A stretch of 64,000 nt of DNA from Byssochlamys sp. IMV 00236 (GCA_001931875.2 MSJH02000803.1:434362-498361), one strand, 5' to 3'. Positions 10,857-23,627 are shown, counted from the first letter of the stretch. Program-made: numbers and translations. Notes: a model not told the origin generated them from the sequence alone.

Positions 10857-13668
10857 AAAGACCGAGTCACGCTTTATTTTGGGGTTTGGTTACGGCCCAA
10901 AGGGTAGGCGTCGGTTGGAGTGACGATCGGGTCCTACTACTAGTAACCGCCTTGCGGTTGCGATTCCCACAGCCTTCCAAAGTACCGCCGTTGACAACGC
11001 TGATTGGCATCTGCAAGTACCCTGGACAATTTTCTTCCGTTGTTCCACATATGCATTTGGCCCTATTATGTAGGAAGACGTGATTGTGGGACTTTAGTAA
11101 CCCGACTCAGTGGCTTCCTGTCGTCACAACTCCGGACAAACCACATGCGAAAGCGTGCATCATTGAGATACTGTACATCTGCAGAAGGAATGTACAAGAG
11201 AAACGTCAGCCATGTTTTCTTGGGGATGGAGCCGCGTGTGTATTAACATTAGTAGTAGTGTCTGCTCTGTCAAGAACATTGTTGGATTGTAATCAGCTCT
11301 AATCTAGGGTATAGATTCTTCGTCCGCCGATCCGTGGTTGGGATTATCTCTCATAGCAAGAATAAACGAGAGACTTCATCAATGGTAGATAATGAACGAT
11401 GATGGTATGGAGCCTTCCTTCGAGGCTCTTGGGGCTGGTGGAACTAGCTCGGGCGTCCATAGCGGATGCGCAGTGACATGGGGCCAGCGCAGATGTGAAA
11501 GTACGGAGTTGTTCCTGTCGCAGGAAGCTCATTATTATTTTGTCTTCTCTGCCACTAGACGTGCCAAGCAGTCAACCTGCAACGATTCCGGACCTGCATT
11601 TCGAGACATGCGGTTCTGCTCAGAATACACTCATTTCTGCCAGGACTTTGCCCGGAAATTTGCCGTCGCGGCAAGTAGACAATTAAGAGCTATTGCAGAC
11701 ATTCGATGAGCGCAGGTCCCGGCTCTTTCTCATCGACTGCAATTAAGATCCGCCGACGTCGAGGGCGCGTTTTGGCTCTCCAACGGCCAGGCGTACGCTG
11801 AAACGCCCTTAAGACAAAATCGGCTCCCCTGCCTTACCCCTTACACCAAGCCTGCGGTATGGTGGTGGCCCAGCCAGTTTGGAGCTTACGGAGAACGCAT
11901 TGCTAGCGGCTCGGGCTAAAGCGTCCATTCAGCTCAGCCTTTCCGACGATGACATGCTTCGAAGGTCGGGATTGTCCATTGACGTCTGCCTCCGATCGCG
12001 ACTAGGGCTGCGGTTAGCTCAACGCCAGGCTTCAAGAGCGATCGCGAAGCCCTACATACCCGGATGGCAGAGAAGCCCCAATTCTCCGTCTCCAATCAGT
12101 ATCCCGATGGTCACCCTCTCAAGCTCCTGCGATTCAAAGCCATTGAGGGAACCTTGCGGATATGCTGCCTATCGTGAGAAGCGCCAGTGTATCCAAGGCG
12201 TAAATTATATGAATAGTAACTCCATTCGGTTCTGATCTGAGTGAGTGGAAGACCCTGCAGATTATTAGCCCATTCTGAAGCAGCAAAATGACTTCTCCAT
12301 AATTTTTTACACTGTATTTTGCGCAGAGACCCACCGGTAAGCAGAGAGGAAAGGGAACGATGGTCTTTGATGGCCCATCTGTCGGAGAGCCTGTCTGTTC
12401 CCGCCCATCACCAATGACGATCAACCGTCCTGGCTGCTAATATGGATGAGACGCTTTGTCCAACGCTGACGCCTGACCTGGAAAAGTCGATGCCCGCTTG
12501 TGTGGCGCATCATCTTCTAATTTGCATTGTCAGCCGTCTGGCTTACGAGTAGGTCGTAGTTGGAACAGTTGGAACCCCCTAGTGCAAAGAAAGGTATACG
12601 GCTGCGAATCTACCATGGATAGAAGCTTCACTGGCACGAGGAGGATGGTCATGGCGATAACAAAGGCGACGGGAAGAAAACGGAGACACGAGGAACCAGG
12701 ATCCGGCGGATATTGCATTTCCTCAAGGCTCACGGTAGTCGTTTCTGCGGCCCTATATGCCGGTGTGGTTTTCTGTCTTTTCTGTCGTTCTCTCTCTCGT
12801 CTCTGTCTCTCTGTCTCTCTCTCTCTCTATTTCTCTTCTCTGATGGACAGGGGGCCTGTCTACTAAATTTACCTTCCATTCCCACGCTAGTCCTCTCTGT
12901 AAGAAGACCAAATTCTCCGGATCCCTGCCGCTGTTTATACAGCTTCTCTTGCTCAACAATACCCAATCTGACCTTGATCCATCACGCGGGAACAAAAGGC
13001 CCTAGAATTCCGAGATAAACCCCCCTTTCCCCTCCACGTTACAACCGTTACCGTCGTCGGAGCCCCGCCCTGTTTAGTTGGAAGATCAAGGGCCTCCAGG
13101 CTGATCGACCATCGATTGACGAAGGTTAAGGACTGCGGGTGCCCCGTCGATGGTGGACTGTGGTGCTTGAACCAACTAAATGCCAGAGCGTTGCTAGCGT
13201 TCACGATACCTTCTATCGGCTAGAGTACAGTTTGTATGCCGGATGGTCAGGCATACCCTAGCGCTCCAGAAGTCATATTTGCTCTCCTTCATATTGCTTG
13301 CAAGTCCCCGCTGATTACTTTGTCCTACCTGTGGTCCCATGCCTCTTTGGTCCATTCGATATTATCTTCCATCCCGATACCGCCGCTTGATCCTTCTATC
13401 CGCTCAGTTATTCCACCTCTTGTTGAGCTAGCATGAAATTGCTCCTGACTGATTATCGATGCTGCAAAGAACTCCATTCCTTTTGAAAAGAGACAGTAAT
13501 CTTCTTTCTTTGCTCCAGCACATGGGGTTGCTTCAAGGAAAACTCTTCTTCCACAGTGGCGCTTTATACTCCGGTAGGTACTGCCGTTTCCGCTCTTGCT
13601 AACTCTTTGGAAATCATCAAAGATGCCTCAAGCTGATGAAAATAAACCTAGTCCTAATATACTAGTAG

Positions 13669-15227
13669 CCGTCGCCAATCCCCTTCTACGTTTGTCTCGC
13701 ACAGCGTCCTCAGACGATACTGGCTCGACCTCGATTTCAGCAAACGATCGCGGAACCTGGAAAACTGGGATTCCATGCGAGCCCTCCTCTGTCGCCTCCA
13801 ACGCATCGGAACCCAGCCTTCGATACGTTGCGAGGCGGATCCTCGTGGGACCCTTTGGGTGGGATGGATGGCGACAGCCATCAACGGAAACAGCATGATC
13901 CTTCCAGCTACCCAACGGTGCCTGGAATGGGGCGACGGCCAGTCCAACAAGCCCCAGATAGTTCGAGAGGTCCGTACGGACAACCAGCCTTACTTCCTCC
14001 ACGCGGAGAAGCTCCGGTTCGAGGACAGGGACAAGGCTCTGGCGTCTCAGCCTACACGGGCTATGGATACACAGATCAACAGTCATACAGTGCCTCATCG
14101 TTTCAGGGCGACTCACTGCATGGAGGGGGATTGCAATATCATCCAAGTTTCCATACAAGTCCTTCGCGCCAGCAGCAAACTGCACAACAGCATGGGCAAC
14201 AGCAAGATCGCCAGCATCAACCACCACTGCCTCTACCGCCGCCGCAACCGCAATCGCAACAGCAACAGTTCTCACAGTATGGCAGTAATATGGCCTATGG
14301 CCTCAGTCAGCAGGGTCAGACACAGACACCATATGAAGTTGTTCCACAATACCAACCACGGCAGTCTGCAGCTCTCGAGGCCTTGTCGTCGCAACTTGGA
14401 GTTCCACCGTATTTTTCACCGGGTGGGCCAACAGGAACCCAAGTTCCTGCCGTTCTTCCGCAATACTTAACTCCCCAGGTGCAGCCACCTTCATATTCCC
14501 AGGGTATGGTCGATCGATCTAGCACTGCACAGTCATTCCCAGTGGCCATGGCGGAACTTAACACTACGGAGACCACCGATCGCTTGGGGCAGCAAGAACA
14601 AAGCCAAGAAGCGGCCAGTTCTGATGACGCATATAGTCAATACCAACAGGCTTTAAGAATGGCATTCGATCATACTCGAGCAGGGAGACTGGTGGATGCA
14701 AGCCAATCACTTCTAGAAATCTCTGAGTGGCTGGTTTGCAATTCGCGGGAGCTAGGTGTGTATTTCCTATACTCGTCTTTTCTCTCCTCTGTACACTAGT
14801 TTCCGCTAAACGAGAAGATAGAGCTGACCCGTTTCTAGGAATTTTGCGTGATGACCAAGAGCTTCATGCCGGCAGACTTAAGCTCTGGGATGAGTTTAAT
14901 CTCTGCTGGCTCTCGCTTTTCCAGAAGCAGAAGGACATAACACAAGCTCTCCTGCAGTCCGGTGAACGGCAACCACATCCTAGTATGCTCACCCTGGATA
15001 TGCTGGACAAAATGGGAAAAGAACTTATACGTCTCTGTGACAAGATGGAGCCGCATGGCCTTGTTGACTACCAAATGGGCATATGGGAGGAAGAAATCCT
15101 GTCTGGTAAGCCACAGAAACACGCATCGATTCAGAAAATCCTCAGCTAACCTTATCCCCAAGTTCTGGGCCAGTGTCTCGACTTATTGGAAGGCCGAAGC
15201 GTGGCTGAACAAGGCCGGAGATGGTAG
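13669..15227 (+). CDS. Glutamine-rich probable transcription regulator (5' end unresolved)
   Basis: Three exon segments are supported: the first ends at 14755, then 14839-15105 and 15163-15227 (stop TAG 15225). The introns at 14756-14838 and 15106-15162 contain GCTAAAC and GCTAAC branch sites, and the joined frame is continuous. The large exon is rich in Gln, Pro, Ser, Gly and Tyr (Gln runs near 14170-14275), like fungal transactivation regions. The C-terminal 150 residues are structured and helical, with blocks ISEWLVCNSRELG, LKLWDEFNLCWLSL, GKELIRLCDKMEPHGLVDYQ and LGQCLDLLEG. This resembles a family sometimes annotated RfeF-like in aspergilli, but I recall that only loosely. The open frame begins after a stop at 13666. 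No good ATG lies in it, so an upstream exon or a splice at TTTCAG (13740) is likely. DNA binding is not shown. Confidence 0.6.
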
Positions 15228-18185
15228 GACAAGAAGTGCTGACAAGAACTAATAAGCTCTACCTGAGAGACTACCATAAATTCCGTTCTTGATGCCGAAC
15301 TATCGCCTTTTCGACACAGCCCCCTGACAGTTACCCATCAACAACACGAATTGAATATCTGCTGTTACTCAAGAAGGTTTCCGCAAGTTCATTCCTACAT
15401 TCAAACAGCGCTCGAACACGAAGCAAGTTCCAAGGAGTTACACGGTCACCACGCTGCTTTAACGGGTTGATAACCGCATTAGATACTACGCAGAATTCCA
15501 CACGACGATTGCGACCTATCTATCTGGTCCACCAGTTGCCGGCAACACTAATGTCAGGAGAGCTGTGCCCAAGAAAATGAAATGACTATTTCTGACTAAT
15601 ATTGGCTTTGCGTCCGGGAATCTCCAAGGAAACATTTGGGGTGAATATGGACTTCAGCTTTGTAATGATAATGCATATGGGTCACATCATTTGGTTGGCG
15701 CACAGTGCATACAAGTTTAGACATAGATTTCGATGTGGTCTACATTTTCAGCTTTTTTTTTTCTTTTTCCTTTTTTTTTTTTTTTTTTTTTTTTNNNNNN
15801 NNNNNNNNNNNNNNTTTTTGGTGGGTTTCAGGGCGTGCATGGGGATATGCATGGTGGTGGACCACTGGGGAAACCGGGAGCAGCTCGCGGTATCGAGGCA
15901 CTAAGGCTACAGGCATTGGGAATTCTTTGGGATGATTGCTTTTTGGATCACCGGTTGCTTATGATAACTTGTCTATTGATCTCTTCTCTTCTTATTGGAT
16001 TCGTCAGATCGCTCATGCTATTTCCTTTGTCCAACTCAACATATCTTTTTCTTGCAACAAAGTCGCCTGTTTCGCAAGTATCCTATTTTGGGCGCGTTCT
16101 CTATTATCACGCGAGCACAAATCCCTCGCTGGATTTTCCTCAAGGGAAAAATATGTTTCAACGGCCATACCTCTCACGGGGTAGATCAACAACGCCGTGG
16201 CTTGGTTAGTTGACATGTCATTGTCTGCCTTGTCGGGCAGACAAAGACTGCTAGCTTCATCTCATTTCTCCCCTTGCCGCGCAGGATATAACAAAATATT
16301 TGGACTGTTGGATTTCTCAAAAGCCAGCTCCGCTGTCCTCGAAACAAACATCGTCCCAACTAGGAGGAATAACTCTTTCCCCTATCGACTACCATTATGA
16401 TTTGCTGTTGTCCTATTCTAGACATGTTCTTATTTTTCCCATATCATTGTTCTCTACTATCTGGCATCCACATGTTACCGCATATATACCCAGCAATTTT
16501 CAGTTTTTGCATTGTATATGTGATTATACACGTGTCTTTGATGGCCAGCTCCAGGCTCTTTTTCATTTGCTAACTGCAACAAGCTACGATGGGGCAATGT
16601 AGTTGATAAGGAGTGGCCTCCAACATGGAAAATTTTAAGATTGAACCAGTTGGGATGTTACTTGGTGCTTTGCTTCCCGTCATAATATACATACAAATGG
16701 CCATACACCAGTGATCTTCCAAGGAAGCTTAGCCGCACATTGGCTTCTAACATTGTGTCCTCGGTGACTCTCATACCACTGCAACTGCATGAATACCTAT
16801 TCAAGGCTTTTCTCGATTCATGGACTAGCGTTTTGGTTGCAGCCATACTACCATTCTGGCTAACCGAGTAACGCAAAAAGCCGCTTGTTGGGGTCTTTTC
16901 TACGGAAGTGAGATGCTGATTCTCAGACGTGTTTGGAATCCGCATCTTCTCTCCCGAGGATGCGCAATCCAGTTACACATTAATTGACTACACCTTCCCT
17001 GCAGCATGCAATGAGGAACGTTAGCCACAGAAGTAAGGAACGAAAAGAAGCAGGGGGGAACAATAATAGCATGAACGACTGCTGCCGTGAGCCTATCCCA
17101 GACCTCGCAGATCGAGCCCCCTGTCTAATACATGGGCAGCCAAGACCTACTGCAGCGCTATTCCAACTATTACTTGATTACATACAACTAGTTATTGTAA
17201 TTCCAACTTTAACATGAATCGAATACTTCTTTTGCGTACATATTCGCAGCAAGCGCCGGAGATAAGTCACGTCGCACTTCTTCCTCGTCTTTAGAAATTT
17301 CCTCCATCGTATGCGAAAAATAAACACCACCCATTCAATGACTCCATTGTCGAAGTTCCCAATAGCCACTTTGATTGAATCTTCTAATCGGGCCATAGAT
17401 CCGGCGGAGTCTGGAACCGGATCCGGGTATCAGAAGTCCGACATGACAATAATAGAGCAACTTGCGTGGGACTGCAGCTTACTCCTATTTTGGAGGGCCA
17501 GTGTCTTATTCAATAGTTTTGCCTAGGTAGATGGAAAAGGGTCACATGTGCATTTGCCGTTTATAGCGAATTAATTCCCTTCTCATTCACAGAAGTGGTT
17601 TCAAATAGTGGATATTCGAGATGTACGGAGGAAGCTGACGGTTTACTCTTAAAAAGAAAAGTTGTTTCTATTATATTATGTCAAACCAGGCCCTCCATCG
17701 TAAGGGTGGATATATTCACAGCCCCGGTCGCTTGTTCAAAATCCCAATTGATGCTCTTCGGAATAATTCCGCCCTCTCATTTTCTCTTCTGGTTAGCCTG
17801 AAGCTTCTAACTATTAATCTATTAATATTATTACCTAGGTATTTCCCGGGGATTTTGATTGATAGCTAGAATGGAATCGAACCTGATAGGCCAGCGGAAG
17901 ATTGAACGGATGACTAAAAATCATTTATCCCGCGGGGGTCGTTTTATCTCCCAATAAGTCTCTGGCGTGACTCAATTGATAGCCTAGATAACTAGGTAAC
18001 TAATTATCTAATTCTAAACAAAGGCTTTTCTTTTTTCAGAAAGCAGAAATGTGATTATAATAAATATCCTATTAAGCGACATATTATCCTTCACCCTTCT
18101 TTTTTCTCCTATTTTCTATTTTCATTTTTCTCTGATACGCGCACACGCATATACAAAACTCCAATATACAACTAGGTACCTCACA
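15228..18185. other. Gene-poor stretch with assembly gap
   Basis: About 2.96 kb without a convincing gene. The ORFs are short, AT-rich and lack recognisable domains, and those around 15.6-16.2 kb run across the N gap. Base composition becomes AT-rich toward 17.6-18.1 kb, upstream of the D-amino-acid oxidase gene. No transposon ends or terminal repeats were recognised. Confidence 0.55.
15762..15819. repeat. Poly-T tract interrupted by a 20-N gap
   Basis: A T-rich homopolymer reaches 15794, 20 N follow at 15795-15814, and five T continue. The gap sits inside the homopolymer, so its true size is unknown and may reflect assembly collapse. Confidence 0.95.
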
Positions 18186-19634
18186 ATGTCCCAACAACAA
18201 CAACAATCTCCATCCATCATCGTCCTCGGCGGCGGCGTAACCGGTCTCACAGTCGCTTCTGAATTCCTCCACATCTACCCCTCTTCCAAAATCACCATCG
18301 TAGCAAAACACCTTCCTGGCGATATCTCATTTGCGGAATACGCCTCCCCGCAAGCAGGGGCCAATTGGGCTAGTTTCGAAGAAAACCTAGGCCAATATGC
18401 GACGTATGACCGCGTCGCGTTCGAGAGGTTCCTGCGCATCGCGGACGAGTATCCCGAGAGTAGTGGGGTGAAGAGGTTTCCGATGCGGTATGTGTTTGAT
18501 GAGGAGAAGGACGAGGTGAAGAGGTTGTGGTATGCGGATTTGGTGGGTGGTGTGAAAGTGATTGGGTCTGATGAGGAGGGGGAGAGATTGCCCGAGGGAG
18601 CGAGGTCGGCGGTGGATTTGACGACGTTTATGATTAATCCGGTGGTGTATTTGGTTTGGTGAGTCTTTCTTTTTCCTTTTTGTGTATTTTGTTATGTATG
18701 ATTCTGCTGGGTTTTGGGATATCTTTATGCTGGGGGATGCGAATTATATACAGTTGCAACTCTATATAATAGAATGAATGCTGACTCTAAATCCTAGGCT
18801 CCAGACACGCCTTCTCAAAAACGGCGTCCAATTCATCAAGAGAGCCTATAGTCACATCGACCATGTATTCGACGACTTCCCAGACGCCGCTGCTGTCTTC
18901 AACTGCACTGGCCTCGGAGCTCGAACTATCGGCGGTGTAGAAGACAAGAACGTCTATCCTGCCAAAGTACGTATACGTATTCCCACCCCATCATCCCATT
19001 TACCTATCCTAATGGATAAAACCAACATAAATATCCTAACTCCTAACTTAATCAAACACAGGGTCAAACCATCTTAATCGCAGAGCCCAAAACTCCCATT
19101 CAAAAAATGTATATTTGGGACACTTCGAGATTCGGAAATAATGAATTCTCCCATGTCTTCCCACGTCCTCTGGGCGGAGGGATTATTATCGGTGGTGTCA
19201 AGATAGATCATGACTGGGATGATAAGCCGGATATGGCTCGTGCGGAGAGGATCAAGGAACGAGCTTGTCAGCTGTGTCCGGAGTTGGGAAGGCCAGACCA
19301 ATTGCAGGTTCTTAGTCATAATGTTGGGTTGAGACGTAAGATTATAACTAGCACCTCATACCGTGTTTGGAGTTTCTGGAAGCTGATTGATATTGAATTT
19401 TAGCGGCGAGAAAGGGCGGTGCTCGTGTCGAGGTTGAGGCTCGAAAGGGTAAGATTTTGGTACATAACTATGGAGCTGGAGGGGCAGGTTATCAGTCTTC
19501 ATGGTGAGTGTAGCGTTTTTTCATTACTGCTTATTTGGATTACCAAGAGCTAAGAATATGAAAATAGGGGCACCGCTGCACATGCTGTGGAGCTTTTCTC
19601 GCAGCAGTATGCGTCTCGACACTCGAAACTATGA
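18186..19634 (+). CDS. D-amino-acid oxidase, peroxisomal
   Basis: FAD flavoenzyme that oxidises D-amino acids to 2-oxo acids, ammonia and hydrogen peroxide. Five exons: 18186-18658, 18798-18966, 19062-19335, 19404-19503 and 19568-19634, giving 360 aa, close to the family length. The N-terminus carries the dinucleotide-binding motif VLGGGVTGL (about residues 12-20). Later family blocks follow: NCTGLGAR, the GGGIIIGG region, HNVGLRPARKGGARVE across the exon 3/4 junction, and HNYGAGGAGYQSSWG across exon 4/5. The protein ends in SKL, the peroxisomal targeting signal type 1, which fits disposal of peroxide. All four junctions keep frame and use standard donors (GTGAGT, GTACGT, GTAAGA, GTGAGT). D-aspartate oxidase is a possible alternative substrate class. 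Confidence 0.93.
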
Positions 19635-20262
19635 CGAATCCAAGGTTCTTGCAGCTGCTAATCTCTTGTGTTGACAATGTTGTCTCTTGAAATACCCACT
19701 CTGTAGCCAAGTACATCACTGCTATGATCCTGGAACATAGAAGGTGGGTCTATGTATATGTTGATGGACCTAAATGAGAAGTCCCCAGACGCGATAAATC
19801 ATGACATGTAGCTTCGCTGAATCGAATATTATCCCCAATAGCGGATCTCACAGCAGGTACGGCAGGCCCGTTCTATCTGAAATACGACTTCTCAATAGAG
19901 CAAAACTCATTGGAATAAAAAAGTATCGACTCGCCAGTCGACTATATTGTCTTGTTTGTGAGCAGATATCTGAAAGCTATCACGGCGAGAACCAGATCCA
20001 AGAATCAACAGGCCCGGCACATAAAACAGTTCGAAAAGGGCGGAGTATGTCGAGGGACGCAGCACAATCACCAAAGCGGAAGGCCATTCGCAATTCATCA
20101 TTTAGCCGGAGAGAACAGCAGGGACAACGCCTTTTATAAATGTAAAACTACAGGAGAGCCGTCGCTGATCATCAAATGTCGCATAAGAAGGGCGAAGAGG
20201 TTGGAAGTATGCACAAGGAAAACAACAAGCGGTTCGTGAGGGGTAGTTGTAGTATGTATCGC
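19635..20262. other. Convergent 3' region
   Basis: About 630 bp between the 3' ends of the D-amino-acid oxidase and calcineurin B genes. The longest ORF (19801-20139) shows no family features and overlaps other open frames. I treat it as untranslated sequence. Confidence 0.6.
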
Positions 20263-21142
20263 CTAGATATGGTCTACAAATAAGGGTTAGTGAGGATTCC
20301 TTAAAGTAGGGGAAAGAATGCGGTGAACAATCAACCCTCAGGGAGGGTTATAGCATCCGAGGGACAACATACTCAACGTCATACTCATGCTGACATCCGT
20401 ATTTTCAACCATGTCGGTAAACTCTTCAAAGCTGATCTTGCCGTCCTTGTCCTTGTCCGCCTCCATGATAGTCTTGTCGACGATCTGCTGGAGTTGCACG
20501 TCCTTCAGATTGCTTCCAACCATCATCTTCAAGACGATAAACAGTTCTCCATTTGATATATATCCGTCCCGGTCGATATCGTAGACCTTAAAAGCGAACC
20601 GCAACTTCTCTTCCTTGTTACCCTTGGAGCTGAAAGCTGACAGACCGGACACGAATTCTTGGAAGTCAACATCGCCACCGCCATCTTCATCGAAGATCGC
20701 GATCATCCTGGAACGACGAAAAAATCGCCTGTAAGTATATGATCGGTCGCACTCATGTTGGATCATAAGCATACCTGGTCGCAAGCGGGTTGGACGAAAC
20801 TTGGGGAAGCGACAGAAACTCTTCCCGCTCAATAGTACCGGAGTTATCCTGCAAGCTTGTCAGGTCCTCCGCGCATCTAGTGTGCCACATCCAAAGTAAC
20901 GCACCTTATCCAGCTTCATGAACCGCTTTCGTAGCCGGTCCACTTCATCTCTGTCGACTGTGGCGGATTAGTGAAACGTGAATGAAACGAGCAGGCTATA
21001 CAGCAACTCTGGAATAGAATCCAAAGGGCAACGTACAATTTGAACCGGATACGATGTTTTCTAGGACTTGAGAAGCACCGACCGACCCTCGTCTCCGCGC
21101 ACCGTGGATGGCTGCACTGTTGGGCTCGTTGAGGGAATCCAT
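20263..21142 (-). CDS. cnaB: Calcineurin regulatory subunit B
   Basis: Calcium-binding regulatory subunit of the protein phosphatase calcineurin, which drives stress and hyphal-growth signalling. Five exons: 21037-21142, 20905-20957, 20775-20848, 20373-20707 and an 11-nt terminal exon at 20263-20273, giving 192 aa. Four EF-hands are visible: [36 protein letters not shown] and [12 protein letters not shown]. The terminal intron (20274-20372) has donor GTATGT, branch CACTAAC and acceptor TTGTAG, and adds only two residues (His, Ile) after the last split codon. Unspliced, the frame would run 13 residues further. The predicted N-terminus, [14 protein letters not shown], has no Gly at position 2, so the usual N-myristoylation signal of the family is missing. 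An alternative first exon is possible. Confidence 0.92.
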
Positions 21143-21661
21143 GACTGCAGATGCGAGGCAGGATAAGAAACTTGAAACTCAGGCAGAAACAAATATACTA
21201 CTGCCACCTCCAAAGAAGAAAACCTTGACACACACAGAATCCCGGAGAGCAGTCGTGGGTGGGAAGGTCTGGGCGTTGGATGTTGCGGAGAAAGGGCGGA
21301 GACCGCGACTTCAGAAAGCTGGAGAGGTCAGGCATGCCAAGCCGCAGGGCAGCCCAGGAATCTGATATCGGCCAGCCCCGCACTAACCCGGAACGGGCAG
21401 GCAAGCGAGCCCCTGAGGCCGTGCGCTCGTCCAAAACAGGCCACGGCTTAGTGACATCGCAACGTCAACTCACCAAACCGCCCTGTCGCCACGAGATTAC
21501 AGCCGTCGATATCCCCCACCCCACGCCCGATATTCATCAAGAAAATACGACTACGCAATCTCCCATGACCAGGGCTTTCGTTTGATACCAATATTTGGGC
21601 ACTTTTCCCATGGTCCTTCTCCTACTCGCGCCCCTAAAATCGTATGACTAGGTACGGGGGA
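21143..21661. promoter_or_regulatory. Divergent intergenic region cnaB / epl1
   Basis: A 519-bp region between divergent start codons. It should contain both promoters. ORFs on both strands (about 80-108 codons) overlap and are not protein-like. Confidence 0.5.
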
Positions 21662-23627
21662 ATGGGGAGGACGCGCCCGAAGAAGCTCACTCCCAAGGCC
21701 TCTATTCCCATCGTAAGGGAACAAGAGATCGACATTGTCGACGATGAGGTCCAGAGCACTCTTCAGCAGATTGAAACCGGTGTTGAGAAGGCGGAGGAGT
21801 CGGTGAGTCCCATCCCTATCTAATTTTAGTCCACGTCTGCATAAGATCACGTGATATTATCCCAACGACATGTCATGGATAAAAATTTTCATGTATACCA
21901 AAATGGCCACAAAACAACGTCGCTGACCGCTGAAATGAATAGGAATTCCATCTGCAAGCTGCGATAAATGCGGCAGCCCTTGGAAAGGTCAATGAGGCCC
22001 ATATCCCTACCCCGGAGACCATCATCAGTTCCATCCAATATGACAAACTCTACCCCCCTACCTTCTCGCAACCTGCGACCTACATCCGCTTCTCCTCGAC
22101 CGTCGAGGATTGTTGCGGATGTCCGTATAACATGGTTGAGGAAGATGACAAATTCTTCAAGGCATTGAACCAGAAGCTGGGTCCTGGCAACCAATGCTCG
22201 GAAGACCAATTCGAAGAAGTCATGAACTTCTTCGAAGAGACAGCGCAAACAAAACAGCCGTTTGCTGCTGTAGATAATCCTCCAGTGCTGGCGTACTCAG
22301 AGATGGAAGACTCCTTTGACGCAGCCGTAGAAGATAGTGTAAGGCGATTCGCCAAGGACATATATGAGCATTGGAAGGACAGGAGGACGAAGGCTGGCAA
22401 TAGGCCATTGCAGCCGACTCTCAAGGTAAGTCATTCCCGTATAGCTTCTTGAAGAAGTAGTGCTTACGATCGCAGTTCGAGACCGGTCAGGATACGGACG
22501 ATGCCGACCCATACGTGTGTTTCCGTAGACGCGAGGTTCGCCAGATTCGCAAGACCCGCGGTAGAGATGCGCAGAGCGCCGAGAAACTGAGGAGACTCAG
22601 GAAGGAGCTCGAAGATGCCCGGCAGATGGTTGCAATGGTGCGGCAGCGTGAATTGGCCAGGAAAGAGATGCTCAGCATCGAGAAGCAAATCTTCATGCAG
22701 CGATCGGAGGTCAAGGAGATGAAGAGGAAGCTTGGCATCAAGGACGATGATGAAGATCTCATCAACCAGAAGGTAGGAGCAAACTCGGCTGTCACTGCAC
22801 ATTCAATTGCTAATATCCGGCAGCCAAAGAAGAAACCGGTGGATGTGCCCACAATCCAGCGGCCAGTCCCGACCCAGCTCCGTGTCCCGCAAAGGCCCGG
22901 CACGCAAGCTGCAGAAGATTTGCAACTCCTCGAAGATGTGCAATCTGAGAAGGAGAACGAGATTCTGCGTGATATCAAGCAGAATCTGGCTAAGCACATT
23001 AAGTGGAACGAAGGATATGTGGATGCGACGAGAGCACCGCTTTCGCCGTCTCCAGATAGGACCTTCGAGGCCGGTTTCCGGCCAGCTATTACCACTCAAT
23101 TGCCGACACCACCATCTTCAGAGTCCTCTGAAGATATCAATGACTCACCCATGGTGGACCATGCGGCGGTCTATTTCAATAAATTCGCTCCTCATGCCAT
23201 GGATGTGGACGGGGACACCAGCCGGATACCTTCCTTTAGGAGGCGTATTGGGCGCGGTGGTCGGTTGATGATTGACCGTCGAAACCTCGCCTCACGCAGT
23301 AGAGTGGAAATGGATCCACTAATAGCCGATCGATTCAAGTATGATCAGGATGATTCGGATGAAGAAATCGTCTATGAGGCGGATAAATATGACATCCAAA
23401 TCATGCAGCATCGAGCGATCATGGCGGCAAAGGCACGCGACCAAGTTGCAGCAGCGGCCCAGGCACATGCTCAAGCGCAGGCAGCACAAGCTCAAGCCCA
23501 GGCTCAAGCGCAACGGCGATTGCAGGCCGATCAGGTTGCGACCAACAACCACGGGCCACCTGGCGTGGGACACACAATGGGTTCAAATCCTGGACCTGGA
23601 GCGGTTACCGCCAGTCCAGCGACATGA
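21662..23627 (+). CDS. epl1: Enhancer of polycomb-like protein 1 (NuA4 subunit)
   Basis: Scaffold subunit of the NuA4 (piccolo) histone acetyltransferase, linking the Esa1 catalytic subunit to the nucleosome (family knowledge). Exons: 21662-21802, 21943-22425, 22476-22772 and 22824-23627. The first 210 residues are the EPcA domain, with SEFHLQAAINAA, the TPETIISSIQYDKLY block, YNMVEEDD and PFAAVDNPPVLAY. The DADPYVCFRRREVRQIRKTRGRD block and a long coiled coil follow. The C-terminus has Ala/Gln repeats (23449-23520). Intron 3 (22773-22823) is only 51 nt, a multiple of three and stop-free, so retention would add 17 residues. The start codon at 21662 could be preceded by another exon. A TCACGTGA palindrome lies inside intron 1 (21847-21854). 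Chromatin-level transcription activation and DNA repair are its expected roles. Confidence 0.93.

Larger units (their letters stand above)
7839..13668. other. Left gene desert (5.8 kb)
   Basis: No ORF of protein-like composition, no tRNA and no spliceable coding exons that I can support, which is unusual in this compact genome. The stretch has TAA and TAG microsatellites (8676-8692, 10801-10856), two heat-shock-element-like sites (about 8916-8935 and 9273-9300), two ACTCCGTA/TACGGAGT octamers (10793, 11502), and a pyrimidine tract at about 12776-12842 typical of fungal promoters and leaders. The best reading is a long upstream regulatory region and leader of the glutamine-rich gene at 13.7-15.2 kb, perhaps with non-coding RNA. 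This is inference. Confidence 0.55.
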
